Shown: piece by piece, positions 43,638 to 53,340 of the stretch | Position numbering within the stretch: position 1 is the stretch's first letter | Layout of the letters: every line of letters begins with the position of its first letter | Origin: JADJLQ01 sp034439915 | GTDB taxonomy: Bacteria > Bacteroidota > Bacteroidia > Chitinophagales > Saprospiraceae | DNA: 64,000 nucleotides | Reading direction: 5' to 3' | Assembly: GCA_034439915.1 (NCBI GenBank) | Contig: JAWXBI010000132.1 | Coordinates: forward strand, 11,239 to 75,238 | Notes under the pieces: model-generated | Seen by the model: only the letters and a program-made list of their open reading frames with translations | Databases searched by the model: none | Told to the model about the DNA's origin: nothing | Program-made: the position numbers and the translations under genes

Positions 43638-44255
43638 ATGGAATCATATCAAGTATCGCTTTGTGATTTGCCTTGGTGGGCGGTGCTGGCTTCCTGGTTA
43701 TTACCTGCTCTGATAGGGTACTTTTGGGGGATGTTGCAATGGGGTCAGTATAAGACTAAAGCAAAAAAAGCGGATAAGGAACTCTCATCAGCCAGCAAAC
43801 GAATAGTCAATCTTGAAAATGAAATCAATGAATTCAGAAAAGCTTACGAGAAAGTGAGCAAAGAAAAAGACCGCCTTGCGGCAAGTCCGGTCAACAAAAT
43901 CAGTGAGCCCAAATCGAAACCGGCTGCAAATGAAGGTACGATTGCTTCCACAGAGAGCCACTCGCCTAACGATATCATCCATGCCACCAGGAAGATTTTT
44001 GGATATGCAATCCGCCGAAATGATTTGAAAATTGTCGATGGTATCGATCCTAAAATTGAGAAAATCCTTCACGAAGTTGGTGTTCACACCTGGGGTGATC
44101 TGGAACGTATAGATATTAATTACCTCACCAATCTGTTGAAGGAAGCCGGTTATCCTCAGGTTGATCCCAGGTCCTGGGCATTTGAAGGTTCACTGGCCAG
44201 ACAGGAAAAATGGGCTGACCTCAAAGCTTTTCAGGAAAAAGGGCAATCCGACTGA
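43638..44255 (+). CDS. Membrane-anchored coiled-coil protein with HhH-like domain
   Basis: 205-aa protein: an N-terminal membrane helix (LPWWAVLASWLLPALIGYF), a coiled coil (about 40-85, KRIVNLENEINEFRKAYEKV), a Ser/Pro/Lys linker, and a C-terminal helix-hairpin-helix-type domain with IVDGIDPKIEKILHEVGVHTWGDLERI. The domain is of the kind annotated as flap-endonuclease-like (COG3743). No nuclease residues are identifiable, so a structural role is as likely. It is paired with the OmpA gene, pointing to envelope organisation. Confidence 0.75.
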   Translation: MESYQVSLCDLPWWAVLASWLLPALIGYFWGMLQWGQYKTKAKKADKELSSASKRIVNLENEINEFRKAYEKVSKEKDRLAASPVNKISEPKSKPAANEGTIASTESHSPNDIIHATRKIFGYAIRRNDLKIVDGIDPKIEKILHEVGVHTWGDLERIDINYLTNLLKEAGYPQVDPRSWAFEGSLARQEKWADLKAFQEKGQSD

Positions 44256-44274
44256 AAAATTTCTATGCTGACCC

Positions 44275-44976
44275 TCACACCAGGTCCTGATCAGTAAAAG
44301 AATCTGGTTTGTGTTTGACCTCAAGGGTTTTACGCGCAATCCAACCCGCAATCAATCCAAACCCAAAACCTCCTATATGTGCCCACCAGGCTACACCACC
44401 ATGCTGTGCTTGTGAGGTGGTTTTACTTAATGAGAAATAACCGCTGATCAATTGCTGAACAATCCAGATCCCCAGGAAAAAAACTGCCGGCATATAAAAT
44501 GACCGAAAAAAATAAACCACCAGCACCCGGATTTTGGATGCCGGAAACAAAATGAGATAAGCACCTAAAACTGCTGATATTGCTCCACTGGCACCTATTG
44601 CGGGAACCATACTCCCCGGCCCGGCCAATATATGGGAGATTGCTGCGGCCAATCCTCCGGCAATATAAAATATTAAAAAATTGAAGTTTCCCATGATGGC
44701 TTCGATATTGTCTCCAAAAACCCACAGGAACAACATATTGCCTATCAGGTGCACCCAACCACCGTGTAAAAACATGGACGTAAATAAAGTAAAGAGGTTG
44801 TTACCCTGGCTGATCTCTGCCGGTATGGAGCCATAATGAAAAACAAACCAATCCAGTTCTGGGGGAGGCAAAATGACTTGATAGAGAAACACGATAATGT
44901 TGATTCCAATAAACAAATAGGAAAAAAAAGGTTTGCTGCCACCTTTGACCTGGTCATCACCTATGGGAAATATCAT
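44275..44976 (-). CDS. Rhomboid intramembrane serine protease
   Basis: 233-aa polytopic protease that cuts membrane-spanning substrates. The catalytic dyad is visible: Ser130 in GASGAISAVLG and His200 in AWWAHIGGFGFG. The His76-x3-Asn80 oxyanion motif HLIGN is in helix 2. Seven membrane segments fit the family. Substrate unknown. It converges with the HhH gene over 19 bases. Confidence 0.93.
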   Translation of the reverse strand: MIFPIGDDQVKGGSKPFFSYLFIGINIIVFLYQVILPPPELDWFVFHYGSIPAEISQGNNLFTLFTSMFLHGGWVHLIGNMLFLWVFGDNIEAIMGNFNFLIFYIAGGLAAAISHILAGPGSMVPAIGASGAISAVLGAYLILFPASKIRVLVVYFFRSFYMPAVFFLGIWIVQQLISGYFSLSKTTSQAQHGGVAWWAHIGGFGFGLIAGWIARKTLEVKHKPDSFTDQDLV

Positions 44977-45026
44977 GCTACTGGTTTTTAAATTGAATAA
45001 ATAATGCAGGTATCCATGACTAATGT

Positions 45027-45989
45027 TTAAATCAATCCTTCCCGGATCAGGTCATGCAGATGGATCACCCCGACATAGCTTTTTTGATCCAAAACCACCA
45101 ATTGGCTGATGTTATAAGATCTCATCGTTTCCAGGGCTGTCATAGCCAGGGCCTGGGACTCTATACATTTTGGGGATGCGTTCATAATTTCGATAGCTGT
45201 GACCCGGGAAAAATCGGGCTTGGTTTCCATCATTCGGCGAAGGTCACCATCGGTAATTATTCCGATGGGGTTTTCATTTTTATCGATGATTACCGTGGCC
45301 CCCAATCTAAATCTTGACATGACCAAAATTACCTCACTCAGGGGGTCATTAGGATAATTGACCGGTTTCCCGTGGGAAGGATAAATATCATAAACATGGA
45401 GATAAAGCTGTTTGCCTAACGAACCTCCCGGGTGAAATTTGGCAAAGTCAGCCGGGGTAAACCCTCTGAGGTACAGCAGACACATGGCCAGTGCATCTCC
45501 GATAGCCATTTGGGCAGCGGTGCTGGCAGTAGGTGCCAGATTATTGGGATCGGCTTCTTTATCGATAGGCGTCAATATAATATAATCCGCTTGTTTAGCC
45601 AGGTAGGAACCGGCTTGGGCAGTGATCGCCACGATTTTGCAACCGATATTTTTAGCAATAGGCAGAACCAGCCGGATTTCTTCTGTTTCGCCACTTTTGG
45701 AAAAACAACATAGGAAATCCCCACTGACCAACATACCGACATCGCCATGAACAGCATCCGCAGCATGCAGGAATACAGAAGCGGTACCGGTAGAGTTCAT
45801 GGTAGCAACGATTTTTTGGGCGACCAGGGCACTCTTTCCAATCCCGCAACAAACCACCCGGCCACCCGAATTAAAGATGTCATTCACACAAACCTCAAAA
45901 GAAGGTTCTAAATGATTTGTCAATGCCAATAAAGCTTGTTGTTCGATTTGGATACATTCCCTGGCTATATCTAAGATGGCTTTTTTCAA
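45027..45989 (-). CDS. kdsD: Arabinose-5-phosphate isomerase KdsD/KpsF
   Basis: Converts ribulose 5-phosphate to arabinose 5-phosphate, the first step towards Kdo for lipopolysaccharide. 320 aa. The SIS domain covers about 35-180 (VVCCGIGKSALVAQKI, SGETEEIRLVLPIAKN, PTASTAAQMAIGDALA), followed by two CBS domains. The long HPGGSLGKQL linker between them is diagnostic of the family. It is divergent from recQ. Confidence 0.95.
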   Translation of the reverse strand: MKKAILDIARECIQIEQQALLALTNHLEPSFEVCVNDIFNSGGRVVCCGIGKSALVAQKIVATMNSTGTASVFLHAADAVHGDVGMLVSGDFLCCFSKSGETEEIRLVLPIAKNIGCKIVAITAQAGSYLAKQADYIILTPIDKEADPNNLAPTASTAAQMAIGDALAMCLLYLRGFTPADFAKFHPGGSLGKQLYLHVYDIYPSHGKPVNYPNDPLSEVILVMSRFRLGATVIIDKNENPIGIITDGDLRRMMETKPDFSRVTAIEIMNASPKCIESQALAMTALETMRSYNISQLVVLDQKSYVGVIHLHDLIREGLI

Positions 45990-46149
45990 ATCTAAAATTT
46001 ATTGTAAATTCGGCTCCCTTTTTAGGAAGCCTTAAAAATAATAAAACATACGTTGTTAACATTATAACAGGCTTAAACGAAAATAAATTAACTGATTGAT
46101 GACATTTTTAATTTTAAATACCAAATATTATCTGTAAATTTCAATACCG

Positions 46150-48426
46150 ATGAATGAAATTATAGTGGACAAAAAAAGTACAAAAAATACTAAATCAAAA
46201 CCAACTTCAACTTCGCCAAATAAGCCTGAATCAGCCTCCCCTTCGCTCACACAAGCCCTTCAAAAACATTTTGGGTTTGATCAATTTAAAGACAATCAGG
46301 AAGAGATAATTCAAAATGTATTGGATGGCAATGACACGTTTGTCATTATGCCTACTGGTGGAGGTAAATCAATGTGTTATCAGTTGCCTGCTCTCATGCT
46401 GGAAGGTACAGCTATCATTATATCTCCATTGATAGCGTTGATGAAAAATCAAGTCGATGCCATCCGTGGATATAGCCAGGGTGATGAGATTGCACACTTT
46501 CTTAACTCATCATTAACAAGAACCCAGATTAAGCAGGTCAAGGAGTCTATTACCAACAAACACACCAAATTGTTGTACGTGGCCCCGGAGACCCTGACAA
46601 AAGATGAAAACCTGGAATTTTTGAGAGGGGTCAAGATTTCGCTCATTGCCGTGGATGAAGCACATTGTATATCGGAATGGGGGCATGATTTCAGACCGGA
46701 GTATCGCAGGATCCGGGAGATGATAGATAGTTTAGGTCACTCGGTCCCGGTGATGGCACTGACTGCAACGGCTACTCCAAAAGTGCAATCCGATATTGTC
46801 AAGACCCTGGATATGAAAAATCACAAGGTCTTTAAGTCTTCTTTTAACCGGACCAATCTGTATTATGAGATCCGGCCCAAGGTCAATAAAGCGCAGACCA
46901 TCAAAGAAATTATCCAAATATTCCGAACACAGCCCGGTGGATCCGGGATTGTCTATGTGCAATCCAGAAAATCTACCGAGGAGCTGGCACAGGTACTGGA
47001 GGTGAATGGGATCAAAGCCGCACCCTATCATGCCGGATTGGATACCAAATTAAGGGGAAAGATCCAGGACGATTTTCTAATGCAGGAAATCGATGTGATT
47101 TGTGCGACAATAGCGTTCGGAATGGGGATTGATAAACCGGACGTTCGATTTGTAATTCATTACGATATACCAAAAAGCATAGAAAATTACTATCAGGAAA
47201 CCGGCAGAGCAGGAAGGGATGGACTGGAAGGAAGATGTGTCGCATTTTATTCGGCTAAAGACATCGTCACCCTTGAAAAGTTTCTGCGGGACAAAGATGC
47301 AGCCGAACGGGAGATGGGTGCCCACTTGCTGGATGAGGTAGTAGCTTTTGCTGAAACAGCAGCCTGCCGGAGAGTATTTCTACTCAATTATTTTGGCGAA
47401 AACTTTATCGAAAAGGATTGTTATAAAATGTGTGACAATTGCAGGCATCCTAAAGAAAAAGTCGAGGTAAAAAATGAAATGAAATACGCCCTCCAGGTTA
47501 TTCAACAAACCAAAGAAAATTACCTGGTGAGTTTATTGGTTGAGTTCATTATAGGTAAAACGACGAAAGAGATCAAGGATTATGGTTTCGATCAATATGA
47601 TTTGTTTGGCAAAGGACAAGATAAAGAGACTTTATACTGGCATTCTATATTCCGGCACGGGATATTAAATGGGCTGATCCTGAAAGACATTGAACAATAT
47701 GGTGTATTAACGCTGACGGAAGCAGGAATAAAATTTATAACTAAACCCACATCGATAAAAATCGCCATGAACACCAATTTTGAAGCACCTGCAGAATTGG
47801 ATGAAGAAGATGCAGGAGCCCGCGTAGTGGCATTGGATCAGACGTTGTATAAGATGCTGGACGATATGCGTAAAGGCATGGCTAAACATTTAAAAGTGCC
47901 GCCTTACGTGATTTTTCAGGATACTTCTTTGCAGGACATGGCTACACAGTATCCCATCACCCTGGAAGACCTGGCCAAAGTCAACGGGGTCAATGCCAGC
48001 AAAGCCCAGCGATATGGTAAAAAATTCATTGAAGTTATTGCCATGTATGTGGAAGAAAATGAAATCGACCGGCCGGAAGACATCCTGATCAAACAAATTG
48101 CAGATAAATCCAAAACCAAAGTTTCCATCATCCAGTCTATAGACCGCAAAATGCACCTGGAAGATATCGCCCGGACCAACCAGATGAAACTGGACGAACT
48201 GATGGATGAAATGGATATCATCGTTTCTTCCGGCACCAAACTTAACCTGGATTATTATCTGGAAGATCATGTGGATGAAACCATCCAGGAAGAGATCTAT
48301 GATTATTTTATGACTTCCGAAACGGATGATGCAGAAAAAGCTTTTAAATCATTAAAAGAGGAAGACATTACCATTGAAGAAATAAAATTAGTCCGGTTAA
48401 AATTTTTATCTGAAATGGCGATGTAG
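46150..48426 (+). CDS. recQ: ATP-dependent DNA helicase RecQ
   Basis: 3'-5' DNA helicase for recombination repair, 758 aa (longer than the ~610 of Escherichia coli). Walker A is MPTGGGKS, the Walker B box DEAH with the aromatic-rich loop ISEWGHDFRPEY. Motif VI is YYQETGRAGRDG. The zinc-binding region has Cys in AACRRVFLLNYFG, DCYKMCDNC. RQC and HRDC domains follow (ILFQ-like VIFQDTSLQDMATQYP). A further ~130-residue acidic C-terminal extension follows the HRDC and is common in Bacteroidota RecQ. A Ser/Thr/Lys-rich 40-residue leader precedes the core. Confidence 0.95.
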   Translation: MNEIIVDKKSTKNTKSKPTSTSPNKPESASPSLTQALQKHFGFDQFKDNQEEIIQNVLDGNDTFVIMPTGGGKSMCYQLPALMLEGTAIIISPLIALMKNQVDAIRGYSQGDEIAHFLNSSLTRTQIKQVKESITNKHTKLLYVAPETLTKDENLEFLRGVKISLIAVDEAHCISEWGHDFRPEYRRIREMIDSLGHSVPVMALTATATPKVQSDIVKTLDMKNHKVFKSSFNRTNLYYEIRPKVNKAQTIKEIIQIFRTQPGGSGIVYVQSRKSTEELAQVLEVNGIKAAPYHAGLDTKLRGKIQDDFLMQEIDVICATIAFGMGIDKPDVRFVIHYDIPKSIENYYQETGRAGRDGLEGRCVAFYSAKDIVTLEKFLRDKDAAEREMGAHLLDEVVAFAETAACRRVFLLNYFGENFIEKDCYKMCDNCRHPKEKVEVKNEMKYALQVIQQTKENYLVSLLVEFIIGKTTKEIKDYGFDQYDLFGKGQDKETLYWHSIFRHGILNGLILKDIEQYGVLTLTEAGIKFITKPTSIKIAMNTNFEAPAELDEEDAGARVVALDQTLYKMLDDMRKGMAKHLKVPPYVIFQDTSLQDMATQYPITLEDLAKVNGVNASKAQRYGKKFIEVIAMYVEENEIDRPEDILIKQIADKSKTKVSIIQSIDRKMHLEDIARTNQMKLDELMDEMDIIVSSGTKLNLDYYLEDHVDETIQEEIYDYFMTSETDDAEKAFKSLKEEDITIEEIKLVRLKFLSEMAM

Positions 48427-48478
48427 GTAGGAGGGTTGAGGAATGAGGTAGGAGGAGGTTGACCAATCAAATTAACAC

Positions 48479-48910
48479 ATGAAAAAAATCTGGATAATCA
48501 ACGGGCCCAATTTAAACCTCCTTGGAAAAAGACAACCTGAAATCTATGGGTATAAAAGTTTTGAAACCTTTTTCGGCGAGCTAAAAGAATTATTCCCCCA
48601 GATTGAACTTTATTATTTTCAATCCAATCATGAAGGGGCAATCATCGACCACCTGCAAACTATTGGATTTGGTCAATCCGATGGTCTGGTGTTTAACCCG
48701 GCGGCCTACACCCATACCTCCATTGCCATAGGGGATTGCCTTGCAGCGATTCAATTGCCTTGTGTGGAGGTCCATATTTCGGATATCTATCAACGGGAAA
48801 CATTTCGACACCACTCCTATATCAAACCCTATTGTGTGGATAGCATAGTAGGTAAAGGCCTGGATGGATATAAAATGGCTGTTGAGAAATTGTTACCCCT
48901 GATTTTATAA
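48479..48910 (+). CDS. aroQ: 3-dehydroquinate dehydratase, type II
   Basis: Third step of the shikimate pathway, 143 aa dodecameric enzyme. NGPNLNLLGKRQPEIYG carries the active Arg and Tyr. NPAAYTHTSIAIGD is the shikimate-binding loop, and VEVHISDIYQRETFRHHSY holds the catalytic His. It is 52 bases after recQ, in a purine-rich repetitive gap. Confidence 0.96.
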   Translation: MKKIWIINGPNLNLLGKRQPEIYGYKSFETFFGELKELFPQIELYYFQSNHEGAIIDHLQTIGFGQSDGLVFNPAAYTHTSIAIGDCLAAIQLPCVEVHISDIYQRETFRHHSYIKPYCVDSIVGKGLDGYKMAVEKLLPLIL

Positions 48911-48926
48911 GCCCCATAAACCCGAG

Positions 48927-49343
48927 TTATAGGCTGGGTGGGGAAGGGGTGTGGTCTACTATCTTTAACCGGTTTCGTTTGTTCATTTTTCGCTGCCCGT
49001 TGAAATACTGAAAATAAGACCAATGCACATAAAATTTAGGTGGCTTTTTCGCTATTCGGTTGTCTCTGGCCGGACTGATGTCAAACCCGTCTATAAATGA
49101 AAGCGGTAAACAATATGTTACAGAAACACGGATGCAGTCGTTGACTATATCAAAGCCCTCAATGGTATACAACTCCCAGTTCGATTTGGGTTCCTCCTGA
49201 AGATGGACCTTAATGACCGAACCAACTGGATATTTTTTTCCTTTTATTTTTCCTCTCGTTTCGAGTACCAGGTAGCTCTGACTGATTATCAAATGAAAAT
49301 GCAGTAGCACCAGGGTAAAAAGAACAAATTTCCGATACGCCAT
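48927..49343 (-). CDS. Secreted hypothetical protein, paralogue A (138 aa)
   Basis: A signal peptide ends at about ISQ (residue 22). The mature part has SYLVLETRGKIKGKKYPVGS, the Cys-containing NDCIRVSVTYCLPL and FIDGFDISPARD. It aligns end to end with the neighbouring 168-aa protein except for one internal gap of about 35 residues that is a hydrophobic segment in the other copy. Function unknown. Confidence 0.7.
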   Translation of the reverse strand: MAYRKFVLFTLVLLHFHLIISQSYLVLETRGKIKGKKYPVGSVIKVHLQEEPKSNWELYTIEGFDIVNDCIRVSVTYCLPLSFIDGFDISPARDNRIAKKPPKFYVHWSYFQYFNGQRKMNKRNRLKIVDHTPSPPSL

Positions 49344-49448
49344 GAATAGCTTTAAAAATACGAATATTAATCACAAGCGAACAACAAGGTAAGGGATTGG
49401 GATTTCCGCCTACACAGGCAGTCTAAGTAAAATAGATAAACAGTTTTT

Positions 49449-49955
49449 TTATGCCCTTGGTTTTTCCAGGGTGAGGTCAATCAATTTCAGCCGATGTTTT
49501 TGATTTAATTTTTTTTGGCCATTGACCAGCCATTTGGTATACATCCAGGCCAGGCCGGAAACACCTCCAACAATAAAATGAAAGGCTGTCAACGGAGGCC
49601 TGAAGATAGCCTGGGCAAGGCTAAAAAATGTCCACTGAATAAAAAACTTTCTGGCTGTTTTCTCCAACCCATTGCCTTTGCCCGGTGTAACGTCAAAACC
49701 ATCCAGATCGTTGAGGGGCAAACAATAGGAATCGGATACGATGATACATTTGGATGGTAAATCAAAGCCCCGGATGGTATAGGTTTCCCAGGAGGACCTG
49801 ATTTCGCCTTTAAAATGGACCCTGATCGTTGAACCGATGGGATATTTTCTGGGTTTGATCTTTCCCTGGCTTTCAAGTATAAGAAAAGCCTGTGAATAGG
49901 AGGCCGAGAAACCAAACAAAATAACAATCAAGCTTGTGGTCCTTTTCAAATTCAT
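49449..49955 (-). CDS. Secreted hypothetical protein, paralogue B (168 aa)
   Basis: A signal peptide ends near SYSQ (residue 22). The shared core is FLILESQGKIKPRKYPIGS, KCIIVSDSYCLPL and LDGFDVTPGKG. A hydrophobic stretch (about 115-145, AFHFIVGGVSGLAWMYTKWL) is absent from the paralogue just downstream, and then both resume at NGQKKLNQKHRLKLID. So it is probably a membrane-linked form and the other a soluble one. Function unknown. Confidence 0.7.
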   Translation of the reverse strand: MNLKRTTSLIVILFGFSASYSQAFLILESQGKIKPRKYPIGSTIRVHFKGEIRSSWETYTIRGFDLPSKCIIVSDSYCLPLNDLDGFDVTPGKGNGLEKTARKFFIQWTFFSLAQAIFRPPLTAFHFIVGGVSGLAWMYTKWLVNGQKKLNQKHRLKLIDLTLEKPRA

Positions 49956-50330
49956 TCCGATTAAAGAAACGAATTTAGTGGATAGGATGCCTTACCCCGG
50001 GAGTATTTAAATTTTTATTAATCACTCGTGGTGATCATTCCATGTTGTTTTAAATAGGATTTTGACCCAGGCGTGCCGTCATTGCGCTTTCACAATGTTT
50101 AATCTTTTTTTAGATCAACTATTCAAAACCCAGTGCTCTCCTTATGCTGTCTATCAATTTTTTTTTCGAAACCATGTACTAGCTGCAAATTGAAGTCGTC
50201 ATTTTTAAAACAAAAGTGATGATGAATATACTTGTTTGAGGCTGGGGTAGTGATAATCCATGTGCCTTATGGAGTGTGCCTAAGCCCAGGTATGAAATTT
50301 TAAAAGCTTTCTTGCCTGACTTTGGCATTT
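49956..50330. other. Gene-free intergenic stretch
   Basis: 375 bases between the paralogous secreted protein and the DJ-1-like gene. All frames are broken and I see no strong hairpin, repeat or RNA motif; nothing recognisable. Confidence 0.6.
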
Positions 50331-50888
50331 TTATCCCCAGTAATCCATTTTTTTTCTTATTTCTGCAGCTGCCTCAGCACCTGCCCATTTATTACATAAA
50401 AAGAGTCCAAGGTCAATGGAAGCAGAGACTGCCCCGGCGGTAATAATATTGCCATCTTCGACAATACGGTACTGAAGCACCTCCAGGCAATAGGGCCTGA
50501 GGGCCTCATATTCATTATAATGGGTAGTCGCTTTTTTGCCATTTAAAAATCCCGCGGCCCCCAGCAACAAACTTCCGGTACATATAGAAATTTTCGTGGC
50601 CTGCTCAGCAGCAGATTGAAGCCAACCAATCAATGCGGGGTCATATTGCAAATGCCGGGTACCATGTCCGCCCGGGACAATTATAGCGTCATAATCCTTT
50701 AATGAATTTTGGATAAGGGTGGGTTTGATTTCCAATCCAAAATTATCCTGGCAAACACTGGAATACCCACAGATATCCCATTTGAATCCCGGGAGAAATT
50801 TCATGGATTGAAGTCTGCTCAGTGGGTCATAGATACCAATAAAATCAAGCCAGGTAATGCCTTCAAAAATGACGTATGCGATCTGCAT
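50331..50888 (-). CDS. DJ-1/PfpI-family protein
   Basis: 185-aa class-I-glutamine-amidotransferase-like fold. The nucleophile Cys103 sits in SICTGSLLLGAAG, with VPGGHGTRHL (about 71-80) and KATTHYNEYEAL following. The sequence around the Cys and the TTHY segment resemble isonitrile-hydratase-like members more than proteases. Enzymatic activity is not certain. The ATG at 50888 is preferred over one three codons upstream. Confidence 0.85.
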   Translation of the reverse strand: MQIAYVIFEGITWLDFIGIYDPLSRLQSMKFLPGFKWDICGYSSVCQDNFGLEIKPTLIQNSLKDYDAIIVPGGHGTRHLQYDPALIGWLQSAAEQATKISICTGSLLLGAAGFLNGKKATTHYNEYEALRPYCLEVLQYRIVEDGNIITAGAVSASIDLGLFLCNKWAGAEAAAEIRKKMDYWG

Positions 50889-50959
50889 ATAATCCAATTA
50901 AGTCAAAATTCCGAAACAAGGTGGAACGCTGCTAAATTAAAACGCAATTAAAAACTGCG

Positions 50960-51397
50960 TTATTCTTTGGTGGGTACCACCATGACCGGAACTTTGGAAT
51001 GCCGGACCACCGATTCCGCAATGCTGCCAACCAGGAAATGAGCCAGTCCGGTCCTGCCATGGGTCCCGATGACGATCAGGTCAGCTCCCCATTGTTCTGA
51101 CGTGTTGACAATTTCTTCCTGAGGGTTGCCTTCAGGCAGAAAATGAACGAGTTCTCCGGGACCGTCAAACAATTCACCCAATTGTTTCATCGTCAATTCA
51201 CCTTCTTTTTGGTAGATTTCCTCGGTGTCCATCGGCAGGATACCCGCATCGAGATTAGCGATTGCCCGGGCACTGTCCACTACATAGACGGCAGCTATTT
51301 CTGCATCCAGCTGTCGGGCCAGTTCAAACCCTTTTTTGGCGGCATTCATGGCGAAGGTGCTGCTGTCCACAGCTATGAGTATTTTTGAGAAAGGCAT
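50960..51397 (-). CDS. Universal stress protein UspA family
   Basis: 145-aa single Usp domain of the ATP-binding (UspFG/MJ0577) type. The N-terminus FSKILIAVDSSTFAMNAAKKG is followed by the nucleotide motif GTHGRTGLAHFLVGSIAESV (G-2x-G-9x-G-S) and VPVMVV. A single gene. Usually linked to stress survival. Confidence 0.92.
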   Translation of the reverse strand: MPFSKILIAVDSSTFAMNAAKKGFELARQLDAEIAAVYVVDSARAIANLDAGILPMDTEEIYQKEGELTMKQLGELFDGPGELVHFLPEGNPQEEIVNTSEQWGADLIVIGTHGRTGLAHFLVGSIAESVVRHSKVPVMVVPTKE

Positions 51398-51595
51398 GAT
51401 TTATTAATTTTTTCTAAAGTTAAACACAAAATCGGAAGCTGAAAATCTATTCCAAAAACAAAAATTGAAAAAGGAAAATCAAGCGGCATTCCCAGATTAA
51501 ATTGATTTTGACGGGGATAATCATGATGCATTATTAAGCATATACCCATCACTTCCTCGCTATTTGTAATATTTTTAAAGTCCTAATCCTGGTTT

Positions 51596-53329
51596 ATGAA
51601 TTTTTTCTTACGCTTATATTTTTTGCCCTTATTATTTTGGGTGAATGCACTTTCGGCCCAACAGTTCACCACGCCATTTGAACTTAGTAAGGGTACAAAA
51701 AGCCCTCCTTATACTGAAATCATCGACTGGTGGAAATCGCTGGATATCCGGTCCTCAAAAATAAAAATGTTTACGATGGGGATGACCGACTCCAATTTTC
51801 CCCTACATCTGGTGCTGGTATCCAGGGATGGTATTTTCGATTTCAACGCGCTGCGTGCCAAAAACACCCGGGTTATACTCATCAATAACGGGATTCATCC
51901 CGGCGAACCGGATGGAATAGATGCCAGTATGTTGTTGGTGCGGGATATCGTAACCAATAAAATCCAACTACCTTCCGGTCTTGTTCTCGCCATCATACCC
52001 GTTTATAATATCGGCGGTTGCCTTGACCGCAGTAAGGATTACCGGGTGGATCAAAATGGTCCGGAAGAATTTGGGTTCAGGGGCAATGCACAAAACCTTG
52101 ATCTCAACCGGGACTTTATAAAATGTGATTCCAGAGACGCTAGGGCATTTGCCGATATCTTTCATAAGGTTGATCCGGATGTATTTATCGACAATCATGT
52201 GAGCAATGGTGCGGATTATCAACATGTGATGACCCTTATCTGCAGTCAACATAATAAACTGGGAGGGGTCATGGGAGAATTTATGAATAAAAAGTTTGAA
52301 CCGGGTATCTATTCGTTGATGAAAACAAAAGGTTATGACCTCATACCTTATGTGAATGCTTTTGGGGACAAGCCGGACAATGGCTGGCCCGAATTTTGGG
52401 ACGGTCCCCGTTACAGCAGTGGTTTTGCTTCCTTATGGCATTGTTTCGCCTTTGTGCCGGAAACCCATATGCTCAAACCCTACGATCAGCGGGTCAAAGC
52501 CACCTACGACCTGTTGTTGAGTTTTATAGATTTTACCTCGACCCACGGTGAAGAGATTAAAAAGCTCAGAACACAGACAAAACAAAATATTAAGATTCAG
52601 AAGGAATTTACGATCCAGTGGGACCTTGACCGCAACCAATTCTCAGAAAGATTATACAAAGGGTATGAAGCTGGCTATAAACCCAGTGAAGTTTCCGGAT
52701 TGCCCAGGTTATATTACGACCGAACCAAACCCTACGAAAAAACGATTTCCTTTTATAATCAATATAGAATTCAAACCACGCTGTCCGGGCCACAGGCCTA
52801 TATCATTCCCCAGGGATGGTGGAAAGTGATTGAACTATTAAAACTCAATCGGGTCCATTTGTCTCCGTTCAAGAGGGATACAGCTATCCGGGTGGAGGTG
52901 TATCATATAGAGGACTATAAACCTGCTGCCAGGCCTTTTGAAATGCACCACCCCAACACAGAAGTCAAAACCCGAAGCAGTTTTCAATGGATCAATTTCC
53001 GGAAAGGGGATTGTTATATTCCCATGAACCAGGAAGCTAATCGTTTCTTGTTTGAAGTGCTGGAACCTAAAGCAGCGGATTCCTATTTTACCTGGAATTT
53101 TTTTGACGCTGTTCTGGGACAGAAAGAAGGGTACAGTGCTTATGCCTTTGAAGACATCGCTGCGGATTATTTAAAAAATCACCCCGAGTTAAGAGAGATG
53201 ATGGACCAGAAAAAAGCCTACGACACCCTTTTTGCCAAAAGCGGGCGCGCCCAACTCAATTTTGTATATGAACATTCACCGTGGTATGAGCCGGCTTACC
53301 GGAGATATCCTGTCTTCAGGGTTAATTAA
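51596..53329 (+). CDS. M14-family zinc carboxypeptidase, secreted
   Basis: 577-aa metallopeptidase with a signal peptide (to about ALSAQ, residue 22). Zinc ligands are His101 and Glu104 in NNGIHPGEPDG, and His201 in FIDNHVSNG. RGNAQNLDLNRDFIK is the substrate Arg region. The catalytic Glu is probably in FVPETHML. The C-terminal 250 residues form an additional beta-rich region without a recognised name. It degrades peptides in the periplasm or outside. Confidence 0.88.
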   Translation: MNFFLRLYFLPLLFWVNALSAQQFTTPFELSKGTKSPPYTEIIDWWKSLDIRSSKIKMFTMGMTDSNFPLHLVLVSRDGIFDFNALRAKNTRVILINNGIHPGEPDGIDASMLLVRDIVTNKIQLPSGLVLAIIPVYNIGGCLDRSKDYRVDQNGPEEFGFRGNAQNLDLNRDFIKCDSRDARAFADIFHKVDPDVFIDNHVSNGADYQHVMTLICSQHNKLGGVMGEFMNKKFEPGIYSLMKTKGYDLIPYVNAFGDKPDNGWPEFWDGPRYSSGFASLWHCFAFVPETHMLKPYDQRVKATYDLLLSFIDFTSTHGEEIKKLRTQTKQNIKIQKEFTIQWDLDRNQFSERLYKGYEAGYKPSEVSGLPRLYYDRTKPYEKTISFYNQYRIQTTLSGPQAYIIPQGWWKVIELLKLNRVHLSPFKRDTAIRVEVYHIEDYKPAARPFEMHHPNTEVKTRSSFQWINFRKGDCYIPMNQEANRFLFEVLEPKAADSYFTWNFFDAVLGQKEGYSAYAFEDIAADYLKNHPELREMMDQKKAYDTLFAKSGRAQLNFVYEHSPWYEPAYRRYPVFRVN

Positions 53330-53340
53330 AGAGGAATTTT

